This document shows positions 24,866 through 33,433 of a stretch of 33,482 nucleotides of DNA, in pieces. A program made the position numbers and the translations under genes. The stretch spans positions 35,750 through 69,231 of the forward strand of contig PMLV01000123.1 of the NCBI GenBank assembly GCA_003160635.1, given 5' to 3'. Position 1 is the first letter of the stretch. The number at the start of each line of letters is the position of its first letter. This DNA comes from Acidimicrobiaceae bacterium. GTDB taxonomy: Bacteria; Actinomycetota; Acidimicrobiia; Acidimicrobiales; RAAP-2. The notes beneath the pieces were generated by a model, which made no database searches, was not told the origin of the DNA, and worked only from the letters and a program-made list of their open reading frames with translations.

Positions 24866-25807
24866 ATGCTGAGCGAGGTGGCAATACTGGCTCCTCCCTC
24901 TGTGAGCGCCCGTAGCATGCGATCCGCCATTGCCGCGTACATCGCCCTCACAAAGCCCCGCATCATCGAGCTCTTGCTCGTCACCACTCTCCCCACCATG
25001 GTAGTTGCGAAGCGCGGCGTGCCTTCGATCTGGCTCATGCTCGCCACTGTGATCGGAGGCACGCTCGCTGCCGGAGGAGCTAACGCCATAAACATGGTGG
25101 TCGATCGCGACATAGATCGCCTCATGAACCGCACCAAGAAGCGACCTCTGGTCACCGGTGCAATGACGCCGCGTGCCGCATTGATTTTCGCACTCACACT
25201 GGAAGTGTCGGCGTTTGCTGAGTTATGGGGAACGGTGAATCTGCTCTCAGCAACACTTGCGGTCTCTGCCACCCTCTTCTATGTCTTCGTCTACACCCTG
25301 TGGCTCAAGCGCCGTTCCACGCAGAACATCGTCATTGGCGGTGCGGCCGGTGCCGTCCCGGTCCTCGTCGGTTGGGCCGCGGTGACCGACCGCCTCTCGT
25401 GGGCACCCGTGGTGCTCTTCGCCATCATCTTCGTCTGGACGCCACCTCATTTCTGGTCCCTCGCCGTGCGCTACAGGGAGGACTACGCGGCAGCCGACGT
25501 GCCGATGCTGCCAGTCGTGGCCTCTATGAAGAGGACCACCCGCGAGATCGTCCTCTACACCGTGACCCTCGTTGGGATTTCTCTTCTCTTCGGACCAGTC
25601 GCTCACCTCGGAGTGGGCTACATGGTCGCTGCGGCCGTACTCGGCGGTGGGTTCTTGTTCATGACCACTCGCTTATGGAACCCGGCCCGAACTGATCGAG
25701 TCACCGGCAAGGAGGCCATGCGGGTCTTCAGCTACTCCATCACCTACCTCACGGTCCTGTTCGTCGCGATGGCCGCCGACGTGTTAGTCAGCTCACACAT
25801 TCGCTGA
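24866..25807 (+). CDS. ctaB: Protoheme IX farnesyltransferase (heme O synthase)
   Basis: This polytopic UbiA-family prenyltransferase converts heme b to heme O, the first step to the heme A of aa3 oxidases. The substrate motif N76-xxx-D80-xxx-D84 is present in NAINMVVDRDIDRLMNRT, and the second acidic block is YREDYAAADVPMLP; WTPPHFWSLA is also typical. The product is 313 aa from ATG 24866; a longer frame from 24818 adds an unlikely polar extension, and GTG 24902 is an alternative. Its location beside the oxidase cluster supports the assignment. Heme A synthase (ctaA) is not in the window. Confidence 0.93.
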   Translation: MLSEVAILAPPSVSARSMRSAIAAYIALTKPRIIELLLVTTLPTMVVAKRGVPSIWLMLATVIGGTLAAGGANAINMVVDRDIDRLMNRTKKRPLVTGAMTPRAALIFALTLEVSAFAELWGTVNLLSATLAVSATLFYVFVYTLWLKRRSTQNIVIGGAAGAVPVLVGWAAVTDRLSWAPVVLFAIIFVWTPPHFWSLAVRYREDYAAADVPMLPVVASMKRTTREIVLYTVTLVGISLLFGPVAHLGVGYMVAAAVLGGGFLFMTTRLWNPARTDRVTGKEAMRVFSYSITYLTVLFVAMAADVLVSSHIR

Positions 25808-25840
25808 ATATTCGCCCACCGCTGTGCCAAGCAACGTTCC

Positions 25841-26422
25841 ATGAGGTTTGTCCGCCCGTCAGACTCAACGGGGATGCATCGACTGGTGGAGTCCCTCCAT
25901 CGGGCTCAGCCCACCTATTCCGACGTCGGTGCCACGCTGGAAGGTGTTCAACCCGAAGGATTTCACCACGATCGTTACGAGGTCGTTCTCGGTCGCGGAT
26001 CTGCGACGTTTCACATCGCCGTCAAAGGCCTCAAGACCTGGAAAGCACATGACATGCCCGGAGTCCGCATCTTTCCAGAGGGCCGTGAGATCCAGATTGG
26101 CGCGACGGTGGTCGCCACGTTGGGAACCCCCTTCGTGGCTCTCGCTGCTCCATGCCGGATCGTACGCGTCATCGATGATGAATCTCGATGGGGCTTCGCA
26201 TACGGGACGCTGCCTGGCCACCCCGAGCAGGGAGAAGAGTCGTTCGTCGTCTCGATCTCATCAGATGGGATAGTGCGCTTCGAGATCGTTGCATTCTCCC
26301 GGCCTGGCAATGCGCTCGTCCGGCTTTCGGGCCCGCTCGGGAGAAGCATCCAAAAGGGCGGTTCGAGGGGCTACCTTCAGGCGCTCCGAAGATACGTCGA
26401 AAAGGTCCAGATGGATCGGTAG
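25841..26422 (+). CDS. DUF1990 family protein
   Basis: The 193-aa product matches the DUF1990 family of unknown function: a Tyr-rich start region (QPTYSDVGATL), GFHHDRYEVVLGRG, the central FKTW-like LKTWKAHDMPG, and the characteristic GFAYGTLPGHPEQGEESF followed by FEIVAFSRPG. It is soluble, with an alpha-beta composition similar to START-like small proteins. It follows ctaB by 33 bases on the same strand and could be cotranscribed, though no functional link is known. Confidence 0.88.
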   Translation: MRFVRPSDSTGMHRLVESLHRAQPTYSDVGATLEGVQPEGFHHDRYEVVLGRGSATFHIAVKGLKTWKAHDMPGVRIFPEGREIQIGATVVATLGTPFVALAAPCRIVRVIDDESRWGFAYGTLPGHPEQGEESFVVSISSDGIVRFEIVAFSRPGNALVRLSGPLGRSIQKGGSRGYLQALRRYVEKVQMDR

Positions 26423-26506
26423 GGGGATTCCACCGCCATCATCTTCCCCGGGTCGTCATAGGTAAGGCGTCTAGCGACCGACGACCTCGTCTTCGACAAC
26501 CATCGC

Positions 26507-26905
26507 TCAGCCTGTAGAGGATCGACTTCCGTAGAGCTTGGAGGCGGGGACAATGCCGGCTTTCGACGTGCCCGTCATCGTGTCGCCCTCGACGGTGACG
26601 TCGAATTTCAGAGTGAGTTTCATCGGCGTTGTGACATCTTGCGACCATGTCAGGCGGTTCCCATCGGCCACCGGGTCAACGAAAGCGACGGTCTCGGCGT
26701 CGGAACGCGCGGTACCGTGAATCGCGCCATTCTCTTCGGTGATATCGAAGACGACTGCCATCTTGCCAATCGGCGTGTCGATGGTCACGTCCCATGATCC
26801 TGCGAAGGCACTCAAATCGTTCTTTGTCCTTTGGAGTTCGGTTATTCGAGCTTGTATGCGCCGCGCCACACACGCTGCGTTCAGCTCGCGTGAGAATGCA
26901 TCCAC
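26507..26905 (-). CDS. Small beta-rich protein of unknown function
   Basis: The 132-aa frame contains a compact domain starting at FAGSWDVTIDTPIGKM and ending SKLYGSR, with alternating strands and short turns (ENGAIHGTARSDAE, EGDTMTGTSKAG) that suggest a small beta-barrel, lipocalin-like, found in unnamed bacterial proteins. The first 30 residues look unlike the rest, so the real start may be TTG 26815 (102 aa), which has AAAGGAC upstream. It is convergent with the DUF1990 gene. Confidence 0.55.
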   Translation of the reverse strand: MDAFSRELNAACVARRIQARITELQRTKNDLSAFAGSWDVTIDTPIGKMAVVFDITEENGAIHGTARSDAETVAFVDPVADGNRLTWSQDVTTPMKLTLKFDVTVEGDTMTGTSKAGIVPASKLYGSRSSTG

Positions 26906-26936
26906 ATAATACCCCGGACCCAGTCACTTCCAATGA

Positions 26937-27587
26937 TCAAGCCTGCCGTCGTGCCTCCGGAGCCGGATTCGGCATGCGGTGCACGCGCGTTGCCTTGCCC
27001 TTACGCGTCTTCGCGCTCCGGCCCAGGTCGTGCCTGCTTCGAGACGCGTCCCGCACCTGGCCCTGCAGAGCCGCACACGCGGCCTTTCGGACGAGGGGGT
27101 CGTCGTCGGACACAGCCGCCCGTTCGAGCGCTGCCCGAGCGCGAGAGTCACGATCCGAAAGGCCCAAGAGGATGGGGACTACTTTGTGTCGAACCTCTGG
27201 GCTGGAGTCAGTGGCAAGGACCCGGCTGAGAACGGGCACGACGTCCGCCACGCATAGTTCCGCCGCCCGGCATCGCTCGCATGCGAGGCCATGGAGCGCC
27301 GCTTCGCGCACGAAGGTGACCGGATCGCCCAGGGCCGCCAAGAAGGTGTGCGTGGATGCGTCGCTCGCGTAGTGATCGAGGAAGCCCAAACAGCTGCGCC
27401 TGACCCATGGATCGGGATGAGCCCGAGCCGCCACCTGCATCTCAGAGATCGGGACCTCAGGGGCGAGTTGATGGCGCTGCTTATTGGGCAACGCGTTCCA
27501 CCGACGTAGGAATTCAGTTGCGACGTCTGATTGGCCATCGGCCCGCACTGCACTATTACAACACACCAGGCGGATATTTTCGCACAA
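26937..27587 (-). CDS. HEAT-repeat-like protein
   Basis: The 216-aa product has repeated helical pairs of the HEAT type: HPDPWVRRSCLGFLDHYA, GDPVTFVREAALHGLAC, DSSPEVRHKVVPILLGL and DDDPLVRKAACAALQGQ, each with the D-P/E-x-V-R core. That makes about four repeats at a spacing of 30-40 residues. The last 40 residues are basic and disordered. Such folds serve as protein-binding scaffolds; no partner is evident. The start is uncertain because the first 25 residues (Cys-rich) are atypical. It lies downstream of the truncated hemoglobin gene on the same strand. Confidence 0.7.
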   Translation of the reverse strand: MCENIRLVCCNSAVRADGQSDVATEFLRRWNALPNKQRHQLAPEVPISEMQVAARAHPDPWVRRSCLGFLDHYASDASTHTFLAALGDPVTFVREAALHGLACERCRAAELCVADVVPVLSRVLATDSSPEVRHKVVPILLGLSDRDSRARAALERAAVSDDDPLVRKAACAALQGQVRDASRSRHDLGRSAKTRKGKATRVHRMPNPAPEARRQA

Positions 27588-27648
27588 AGTGCGAGTGCGT
27601 TTCCCTGCCGGTGGCCCTCAGCTCCAAGGTGAAGGCGGGACGCCACCT

Positions 27649-28113
27649 CTACGGTTCGTATGGCGGCGCTTCGCCCCAACCCCACCGGGGAACCGGCGCG
27701 TGCCGTATGACTTCGGCATCCATCTGCGAGTTTCCGAGTGCCAAGCGCGTTCCCCATTCGAGGTAGGCGACCAGAGCTGACCGGAATTCGGGGTCGTTCG
27801 GCATGTCCGCATCGTCGGCCGCCAACGTCATCAGCGATGCGAACCGGAACCGCTGCTCTTCGGTGATGCCGAGATCCAGGTGCTTGTGCAGCATTCGTTC
27901 GTAGCCGCCAAGCTCTTCCGTGTAGGCCGACGGCCCTCCAAAGACTTCGATCCACCAAGTTGCCACATTGCGACGGTGCTCCCGATGTACTCCCCCAGGA
28001 AAGAACACCGAAAGCAACTCGTCCTGCTCCACGCGATCGTAGAACGCGTTGATCATCCGATGGAATACCTCACTACCGCCGGCCCACTCATAAAGGGTCG
28101 GATGGCCGGTCAT
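27649..28113 (-). CDS. Truncated hemoglobin, group II (trHbO-like)
   Basis: The 154-aa globin has the group II pattern: LYEWAGGSEVFHRMINAFYDRV at the B helix, FFPGG and the W-x-EVFGGP turn, then GGYERMLHKHLDLGITEEQRFRF with the probable proximal His76. The C-terminus is extended by about 25 residues rich in Pro and Trp. These proteins bind O2, NO or peroxide and are tied to respiration or nitrosative stress. Next to a redoxin remnant and not far from an oxidase island, a stress role is plausible. Confidence 0.88.
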   Translation of the reverse strand: MTGHPTLYEWAGGSEVFHRMINAFYDRVEQDELLSVFFPGGVHREHRRNVATWWIEVFGGPSAYTEELGGYERMLHKHLDLGITEEQRFRFASLMTLAADDADMPNDPEFRSALVAYLEWGTRLALGNSQMDAEVIRHAPVPRWGWGEAPPYEP

Positions 28114-28191
28114 GGAAGAAATGTAGCGTGAACCAGTTCACCCTACTTTCACCTTCCGACCGAGATCGGCATCTTTGTAACGGAAGTGCAT

Positions 28192-28542
28192 CTACCGGTC
28201 GCCGGTGTCCCAGTTCGCGCTGAGACCGGGATTGCTCAAGTCCCAGTCAGGCCGGACCTCGCGAGTCGCTTCTCGGAGTTCTCGCTCCAGTTCGGCGATT
28301 GACGGACGTCCCCAGTACCAGTAGCCGTTGTAGACGCTGTGGATGACGAGGCCCGGTTTGAGCACGAGGGTGTGCGGAATCATCGGGTCGTTGTGGGGAT
28401 CCGTGTACTCCTGGATGTCGAGATCCTTCTGCCCCTTGCGCCCGACGTCTGAAAGAAAGGTCCACTGCGCACCCACGGACGAGCGAAAGTCATTGGTTGC
28501 GAAGACGTTGTCAGACGTGATGGTGACAATCGCTCGCACCAC
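28192..28542 (-). pseudogene. C-terminal part of a peroxiredoxin-like (AhpC/TSA) protein, 5' end missing
   Basis: The 116-aa frame from GTG 28542 starts inside an AhpC/TSA fold: AIVTITSDNVFATNDF corresponds to the middle strand, then HNDPMIPHTLVLKPGLVIHSVYNGYWYWGRPS and a C-terminal RPDWDLSNPGLSANW. Related full-length proteins are near 180-200 aa and carry the redox Cys in the N-terminal part, which is absent here. The bases just upstream encode the start of another protein family in a different frame (see 28543-28607). It is probably a remnant and would lack peroxidase activity. Confidence 0.7.
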
Positions 28543-28607
28543 GGGACACTGCGATCGAGATCGCTCACCGAAAGGGTCACATGGGCAATTGTCGGGAACT
28601 CAAGCAT
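28543..28607 (-). pseudogene. N-terminal fragment of a glyoxalase/VOC protein
   Basis: From ATG 28607 the sequence reads MLEFPTIAHVTLSVSDLDRS then VPWCER, the characteristic opening of vicinal-oxygen-chelate proteins (HVTLSVSDLDRSVPWYERL in typical members). After about 26 residues homology ends, and the redoxin fragment begins in another frame. The rest of the VOC gene is missing from the window, so this is a junction of two gene remnants. Confidence 0.55.
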
Positions 28608-28622
28608 GGAGGCCTCGACAGG

Positions 28623-29471
28623 TCACGAACCCAGCTGTGGCTGGGGTGCAGTGCTCACGAGGTAGGCGCCGTACCCGCGGTTGGGACTCGTGAGGCCGAG
28701 ACGCTCTTGGAGCTCGGGAGTGAAGTGTCGGCGTGCGTCCTCGGGAATTATCTGCCACCAGTTTGCCTGCAGCCGCAAGAACCCGCGCGCATAGAGCGCA
28801 AAGAGCATGACGCGTTCGCGAGCGATGCTCGTATTCTCCCCCGAGGTGTGCCACATGCGTCCATGCACGATGGCCGAGCCCGCTTCCGCCTCGAACGATC
28901 TCATGCCCACCTTAGGATCTGCGGGCACCTCCGAGAATCGGGTGAAGCGGTGGCTGCCCGGCAGGTATCGGGTCGCGCCGTTCTCCTCGTCGACGTCGTC
29001 GAGACACCAGATGACGTTGAGGCAGGAGAGCTCAAGCCATGGTTCGGGCATGACCGTCGACTGGTCGCAATGCGCATTCATCGATTGGCTGCCCGGTAAC
29101 GCGTTGTTGCCCGTAAAGTTCGACACCACCCAGTCATCGGTCAACAGCGCCCCGACATAGGGGACCGTGCCGGGATGCATGACCAGATCTGCGAACACCG
29201 GGTCATACGCGAGGAGATCGGGGCTGCGCACGTTGCGCCCGCCGGGGTCAAGCGCCTCCATCACCGTCGGATACCCGCCCGCGGCGGCTCGCTCCGAGGC
29301 TGCCACCGTCGACGCGCGGGCCGCAGCGACCTCGTCGCGATGCAGAAGCGCCGGCACGATGCAGAATCCTTGCTCCAAAACCTGGGCAAGCAACGTCGGG
29401 TCGGCGCTGGCTCCCCGAGGATCCACGGCGCCGACCGCGGGCTTGTGGTGGAAGTGCGAGGTGGCGGTCAT
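28623..29471 (-). CDS. Phytanoyl-CoA dioxygenase (PhyH) family protein
   Basis: The 282-aa protein is an Fe(II)/2-oxoglutarate-dependent oxygenase of the PhyH family. The iron triad is visible: H134-x-D136 in MNAHCDQST and the distal H208 in GRMWHTSGEN; an Arg about ten residues later (R218 or R220) would bind 2-oxoglutarate. LDDVDEENGATRYLPGSHR is the typical loop. The substrate is unknown. No clear ribosome binding site precedes ATG 29471. Confidence 0.9.
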   Translation of the reverse strand: MTATSHFHHKPAVGAVDPRGASADPTLLAQVLEQGFCIVPALLHRDEVAAARASTVAASERAAAGGYPTVMEALDPGGRNVRSPDLLAYDPVFADLVMHPGTVPYVGALLTDDWVVSNFTGNNALPGSQSMNAHCDQSTVMPEPWLELSCLNVIWCLDDVDEENGATRYLPGSHRFTRFSEVPADPKVGMRSFEAEAGSAIVHGRMWHTSGENTSIARERVMLFALYARGFLRLQANWWQIIPEDARRHFTPELQERLGLTSPNRGYGAYLVSTAPQPQLGS

Positions 29472-30019
29472 CTTTGCGATTCCGGGCGCCGGAAACGACC
29501 GGCCCGTGTTCCGCTCGTGAATTCCTGACCGGTGGCGGCCGCGCCGATCAGCGGCAGCAGCGTCCGGCGATCCTCAGCGAAAGGCCTACGACGAGCAGCG
29601 CAAGTGAGCATTCTTTCTTGGGTCCCTTCGTAGTGGTGAGCATCCTTCTCTCGACTGGAAGGTGGGGCGCATAGCTAGAGTCCGGCTGAATCGACCATGC
29701 AGCGTACCCTCCGAAGAGAGCGCTGGCGAAGGTGACCCATGTCCCATGATTTCGATGCCGGGAATCCAATCAGGATGCGGTGATCGTAGAACTCCTCCGC
29801 CGCCCCGGAGAGTGCCACAACGACGGACGAGGTCCTCTGCGACACACTGGGCATGGCCTTGTCGCACCGGTTACGACAGCGTGGGCGGTGCATCTGACAG
29901 TCTCTGGGAGTGGTCTGCGACCGGATCGCCGGCCCCGTGGGGCCGTCATCGGGCACACGCAAAGCCGCCACCCCGTGGAAGTCGTCCTCCGACCCTATTC
30001 GAAAAGGAGGCACACGCAG
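29472..30019. other. 548-base intergenic region without a supported gene
   Basis: Open frames here lack convincing start sites and recognisable composition. The region is the shared upstream space of the PhyH gene (minus) and the BASS transporter (plus). The one clear structure is GGCCCC-GT-GGGGCC at 29931-29944. No promoter, tRNA or known riboswitch was recognised. It is the longest gap in the window. Confidence 0.4.
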
Positions 30020-30931
30020 ATGGGATGGCGGAACTACCGGGAACTAGCCCTGGTGCTCATTGCCGCCGCCTTGGGCCTGACGGTTCAGGCCCCTTTGGCG
30101 TGGCTGGTGCGTCATCAGGGCATCAATGTACTGCTCGCCGTCCTGGTCTTTTCCACGGCCATCTCCATAGAGCCCACAACGTTGCGCCGCCTCCCTTCGC
30201 TTTGGCGCGACCTCGTGTACGCCCTTGCGGCTGGGATAACCGTGCTCCCGGCCGTCTCGTGGCTGGCGGCCTTCTTGGTGCACGGGGGACCGCTTAGGGA
30301 CGGTGTCGCGACCGTTGGTCTTGCGCCTTGCGAGATCGCCTCCATCGCCACCACCGCCATGGCGGGGGGAAGCGTCGTCCTGGCAGGAGGCCTCCTCCTT
30401 GGCTCCACGATCCTCACCGTTTCCGTGGCAGGACCGATTCTGGCCCTCGAGACGCATCATGCGTCCGTCCACCCCGATCGCGTCGTCACCAATCTCCTGG
30501 TTGTGGTGGCAATTCCGTTGGCTCTCGCGGTCGGCATCCGCGTGCGCTATCCCCTCCCCGCCCGACTTGAACCGGTGGCGCAGGCGACCAGTTCACTTTC
30601 GGTGGCGGCACTCGTTGCGCTGATCGCGGCCGAGATCAATCTGGACCTTGACTATCTCCGTGTCGCTGCCTCCCTTCTCACTTTCCTTGCCGCGTCCATC
30701 GCCCTTGGCCTCTTTGTGGGACGAAACAATCGGGTCGGAAGCCGAAGTGCGCTTCTCCTCACTCTCTCGATGCGGGACTTCGCGATTGCCGCGGGCCTGG
30801 CCGCGACGGCATTTGGACCCAAGGCGGCCGCACCCCTGGGCCTCTACGGGATCCTGGTGCTCACCTGGGGCACAGGCAGTGCCGGTTACCTTCGCTCCAG
30901 GGCACGAGCGTGGAGAGACACGAACTCATGA
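30020..30931 (+). CDS. BASS/SBF-family transporter (bile acid:Na+ symporter type)
   Basis: The 303-aa protein has about nine to ten hydrophobic helices and the family-typical blocks GLAPCEIASIATTAMAGGSVVLAGG and SMRDFAIAAGLAATAFG, the two crossover regions that bind Na+ and substrate in this fold. The start ATG 30020 is set by AAAGGAGG at 30003-30010; the frame is open further upstream, but that part has no start with a binding site. Substrate is unknown (organic anions, or possibly metalloid for ACR3-like members). Its stop overlaps the end of the HAD gene on the other strand by six bases. Confidence 0.85.
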   Translation: MGWRNYRELALVLIAAALGLTVQAPLAWLVRHQGINVLLAVLVFSTAISIEPTTLRRLPSLWRDLVYALAAGITVLPAVSWLAAFLVHGGPLRDGVATVGLAPCEIASIATTAMAGGSVVLAGGLLLGSTILTVSVAGPILALETHHASVHPDRVVTNLLVVVAIPLALAVGIRVRYPLPARLEPVAQATSSLSVAALVALIAAEINLDLDYLRVAASLLTFLAASIALGLFVGRNNRVGSRSALLLTLSMRDFAIAAGLAATAFGPKAAAPLGLYGILVLTWGTGSAGYLRSRARAWRDTNS

Positions 30932-31738
30932 ATGCCGAACGATGAAGCGGCGGACTGCCGTGGCGAATCCCTCGTTCTCGTTGGTGCCGGTAACGCAACG
31001 TGCTGCCCGTTGGACCTGAGGATCGGCGTTTCCCATTGCGATGCTGAGGCGAGAATGGGCGAACATCAAGACGTCGTTGGGCATGTCCCCAATGGTGGCG
31101 ATCTCCTCGCTCGAGAGCCCGTACCGCTGCGCCATGTATTTGGCCACCGATCCCTTGTTGGCGTCGGGGTGAGTGACGTCGAGGTAGTAGGGCTGGGAGG
31201 CGGCTGCAGTAACCTCGGCCGCGAACTTCTCCTGCGCGGCCGCCGAAGCCTTGGTGATGGCGTCATGGTCGTCGCTCACGCCTACGATTTTGGCGACACG
31301 GTCGGTCAGTCCGTCAAGGCTGTCCATCACCTTGGGCTCGAATTTGACCGTCCACGCCTCGCGCTCGACGTGCGGACCCTTGAGATCTGGGACGTACCAG
31401 TCGGCTCCACGGTAGACCCATACCGCGAGCCCGAAGGAGGTCATCTCATTGGCGATAGGCACCACAAGCTCCTCGGGGAGAACGTGCTCTTCGAGAACGG
31501 TCATGGTGCGATCGACGATCATTCCCCCATTGAATGCGGCGATCGGGGTTTGGAGGTCAAGTGGCTCAATCAGCATCTCCATGCCCCGCGGAGGGCGACC
31601 GCTCGTGATGGCAAAAAGGATGTCGGCGTCACGCAACTGGTGCACCGCGTCGATCGCTTGGTCGGTGAGAACCTTGTCCTGGGTCACAAGCGTTCCATCC
31701 ACGTCGGCCAACAGCATGCGAATGGAGGGAGGGGCCAT
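30926..31738 (-). CDS. HAD-superfamily phosphatase, Cof type
   Basis: The 270-aa protein has the four HAD motifs: D12-V-D14-G-T (nucleophile and acid), T45-S-G-R, K195 in DANKGS, and GD218-M-P-N-D222. A cap domain lies between motifs II and III (about 80-185), as in Cof-type hydrolases that dephosphorylate sugar phosphates or flavin precursors. The start ATG 31738 has AAGAAGGTGG upstream; an in-frame start further up would add 52 unrelated residues. It is cytoplasmic and convergent with the BASS gene. Confidence 0.92.
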   Translation of the reverse strand: MAPPSIRMLLADVDGTLVTQDKVLTDQAIDAVHQLRDADILFAITSGRPPRGMEMLIEPLDLQTPIAAFNGGMIVDRTMTVLEEHVLPEELVVPIANEMTSFGLAVWVYRGADWYVPDLKGPHVEREAWTVKFEPKVMDSLDGLTDRVAKIVGVSDDHDAITKASAAAQEKFAAEVTAAASQPYYLDVTHPDANKGSVAKYMAQRYGLSSEEIATIGDMPNDVLMFAHSRLSIAMGNADPQVQRAARCVTGTNENEGFATAVRRFIVRHS

Positions 31739-31892
31739 GCCACCTTCTTTCAGGTACCGCCGCATCGTAGGGTAGCGGGCATCCGGGCCGTTGAGTCGTC
31801 CCTGTTCCGAATGGGCACGGGCTCGCGTGCCGTGTCCTGATGACGGGCTCGAATAGGCGCTCAGCATGCCCGGTCGGGCAGACTCTGTCGCC

Positions 31893-32168
31893 ATGACGAC
31901 TCGCGACCGTATTCAAGAGCTCATCGACGCTGGAAAGGCCACGATCGCCGGCGGCACGAATCGAGTAGAGCAGGCCCAGGCCGGCGCTGCCTTGGCGCTC
32001 GTCGCATGCATCGCGCTCGCAGATGTGGTGGACGAGCTGATCGTGCGCCTGGCAAAACTCGACGGCGACCAGGGCGCAGGAGAAGCCCTCGAGCTCGGCG
32101 CGCAGCTGGCCGATATCAGGACCGAGCTTGTAAAACTGAACAAAGCCGTCAAGAAGCCGAAGAAATGA
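31893..32168 (+). CDS. Small helical protein of unknown function
   Basis: The 91-aa product from ATG 31893 is almost wholly alpha-helical: an amphipathic start (MTTRDRIQELIDAGKATI), a hydrophobic middle (AGAALALVACIALADVVDELIVRLA) and a Lys-rich end (KLNKAVKKPKK). A longer start at ATG 31866 adds nine residues. No family was recognised. It is divergent from the HAD gene, about 150 bases between starts. Confidence 0.55.
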   Translation: MTTRDRIQELIDAGKATIAGGTNRVEQAQAGAALALVACIALADVVDELIVRLAKLDGDQGAGEALELGAQLADIRTELVKLNKAVKKPKK

Positions 32169-32251
32169 GGCCGCTCTCAAAGCCTAGATTTCAGACTTAC
32201 ATCAAGGTGATTTGAAAGGCTCTTGTGACGCAGAGCGCCGGAACAGGCAGG

Positions 32252-33433
32252 TCAACCACCAACGGGCAGGCCGACAAGACCGGCTAGCGCACCCAGAACA
32301 CCCACTGCGACGAGTGCCGGCACGACTCCCCGCCGCAGCGCCACAACCCAAATGAGCGCGAAGCCGAGAATCGCCAACTGCCACACATGTGAGATCGCGA
32401 GGCCCAATCGGATCGACGAACCCGCAATGGCACCGATGGCAGCCGGCCCGGCCCCGGACAAGAAAGCCTGCACGCCCTGGTTCTTACGCAGGGCGTCGAA
32501 GTGCCGCCCCCCGCCGAGGATGAAGATGAAGGACGGGGCAAACGCGACAGCCGTGCCCAGGAGCGCACCGCTGACTCCAGCGGCGGCGTAGCCCACCACG
32601 GCCACCGTCAGCACCACTGGACCCGGGGTGATCTGGCCGAGGGCCACCGCATTCAGAAACTGGGCATTCGTCATCCAGTGGTAGTGGTTCACCGCATCCG
32701 CCTGCATCAAGGGGATGATCACGAAGCCGCCACCGTAGGAGAGCGCACCGACCTTGAACGCGACCCATACCAATGCGCCGATGCCACCCGACAGACCGGA
32801 GACGGCCAGGAACACAGGCAGGAAGAACCCCTGCAGCGTGCCGGAGGAACGGTTGTGGAGCGTGATGGCCACTTCGACCGCTCCGCAGACCAGCAGCACA
32901 ATGACCAGAAAAGGGCCGATCGTGGCGGCGGACACCGCACCCAAGAGCGCAAAGACAACCCAGCGGACGCGTCGTGCGGCGGTGGGACCGGCCCGCCGCC
33001 AGCTTGCGGGAACCAGCCCGATGGCGGCGTTCACGGCCACGGCCGCCACCGCTGCCCCCGTCCCCAGTGCGGCACCACGCACCCATAGTGGCGGGTGGCC
33101 GGCGAGAAAGAGCGCCGCGAGCGCAATGATCAGGCCGAGGCCGGGAACGATGAAGCACGCTCCCCCGAGGAGTCCGCCCGGCCATCCCCGCAGTCGCCAG
33201 GCACACAGGATGGCCAACTGGGTCGAGGCCGGGCCGGGCAAGAGATTGGTCGCGGCGACGGCGTCCTCGAACTCGGTTGCCCCGAGCCAGCCTTCCTCCT
33301 CCACGCAGAGTTGGCGCAACATGGCGATGTGGGTCGGAGGTCCACCAAACCCCGTGCATCCGATGCGCCCCCATTGGCGCACGATCGTGCGGTAGGAAAC
33401 CGGTGGGGTCGTCGCAGCACGGTCGTGGCCCAC
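32252..33433 (-). CDS. chrA: Chromate transporter, ChrA family
   Basis: The 393-aa membrane protein has two homologous CHR domains, as in long-chain ChrA. The first contains GCTGFGGPPTHIAML and NLLPGPAST, the second SYGGGFVIIPLM and GQITPGPVVLTVAVVGY. About ten to twelve hydrophobic helices are predicted by eye. ChrA expels chromate, though many family members have not been tested. The start is GTG 33433. No chrB regulator is seen in the window. Confidence 0.92.
   Translation of the reverse strand: MGHDRAATTPPVSYRTIVRQWGRIGCTGFGGPPTHIAMLRQLCVEEEGWLGATEFEDAVAATNLLPGPASTQLAILCAWRLRGWPGGLLGGACFIVPGLGLIIALAALFLAGHPPLWVRGAALGTGAAVAAVAVNAAIGLVPASWRRAGPTAARRVRWVVFALLGAVSAATIGPFLVIVLLVCGAVEVAITLHNRSSGTLQGFFLPVFLAVSGLSGGIGALVWVAFKVGALSYGGGFVIIPLMQADAVNHYHWMTNAQFLNAVALGQITPGPVVLTVAVVGYAAAGVSGALLGTAVAFAPSFIFILGGGRHFDALRKNQGVQAFLSGAGPAAIGAIAGSSIRLGLAISHVWQLAILGFALIWVVALRRGVVPALVAVGVLGALAGLVGLPVGG

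Noticed and set aside
27179-27958. 259-codon minus-strand open frame
   Set aside because: It overlaps the HEAT-like protein and truncated hemoglobin in another frame and shows no domain.
29548-30013. Minus-strand open frames between the PhyH and BASS genes
   Set aside because: No ribosome binding site, no helix or domain pattern, Arg/Ser-rich shadow-like composition.
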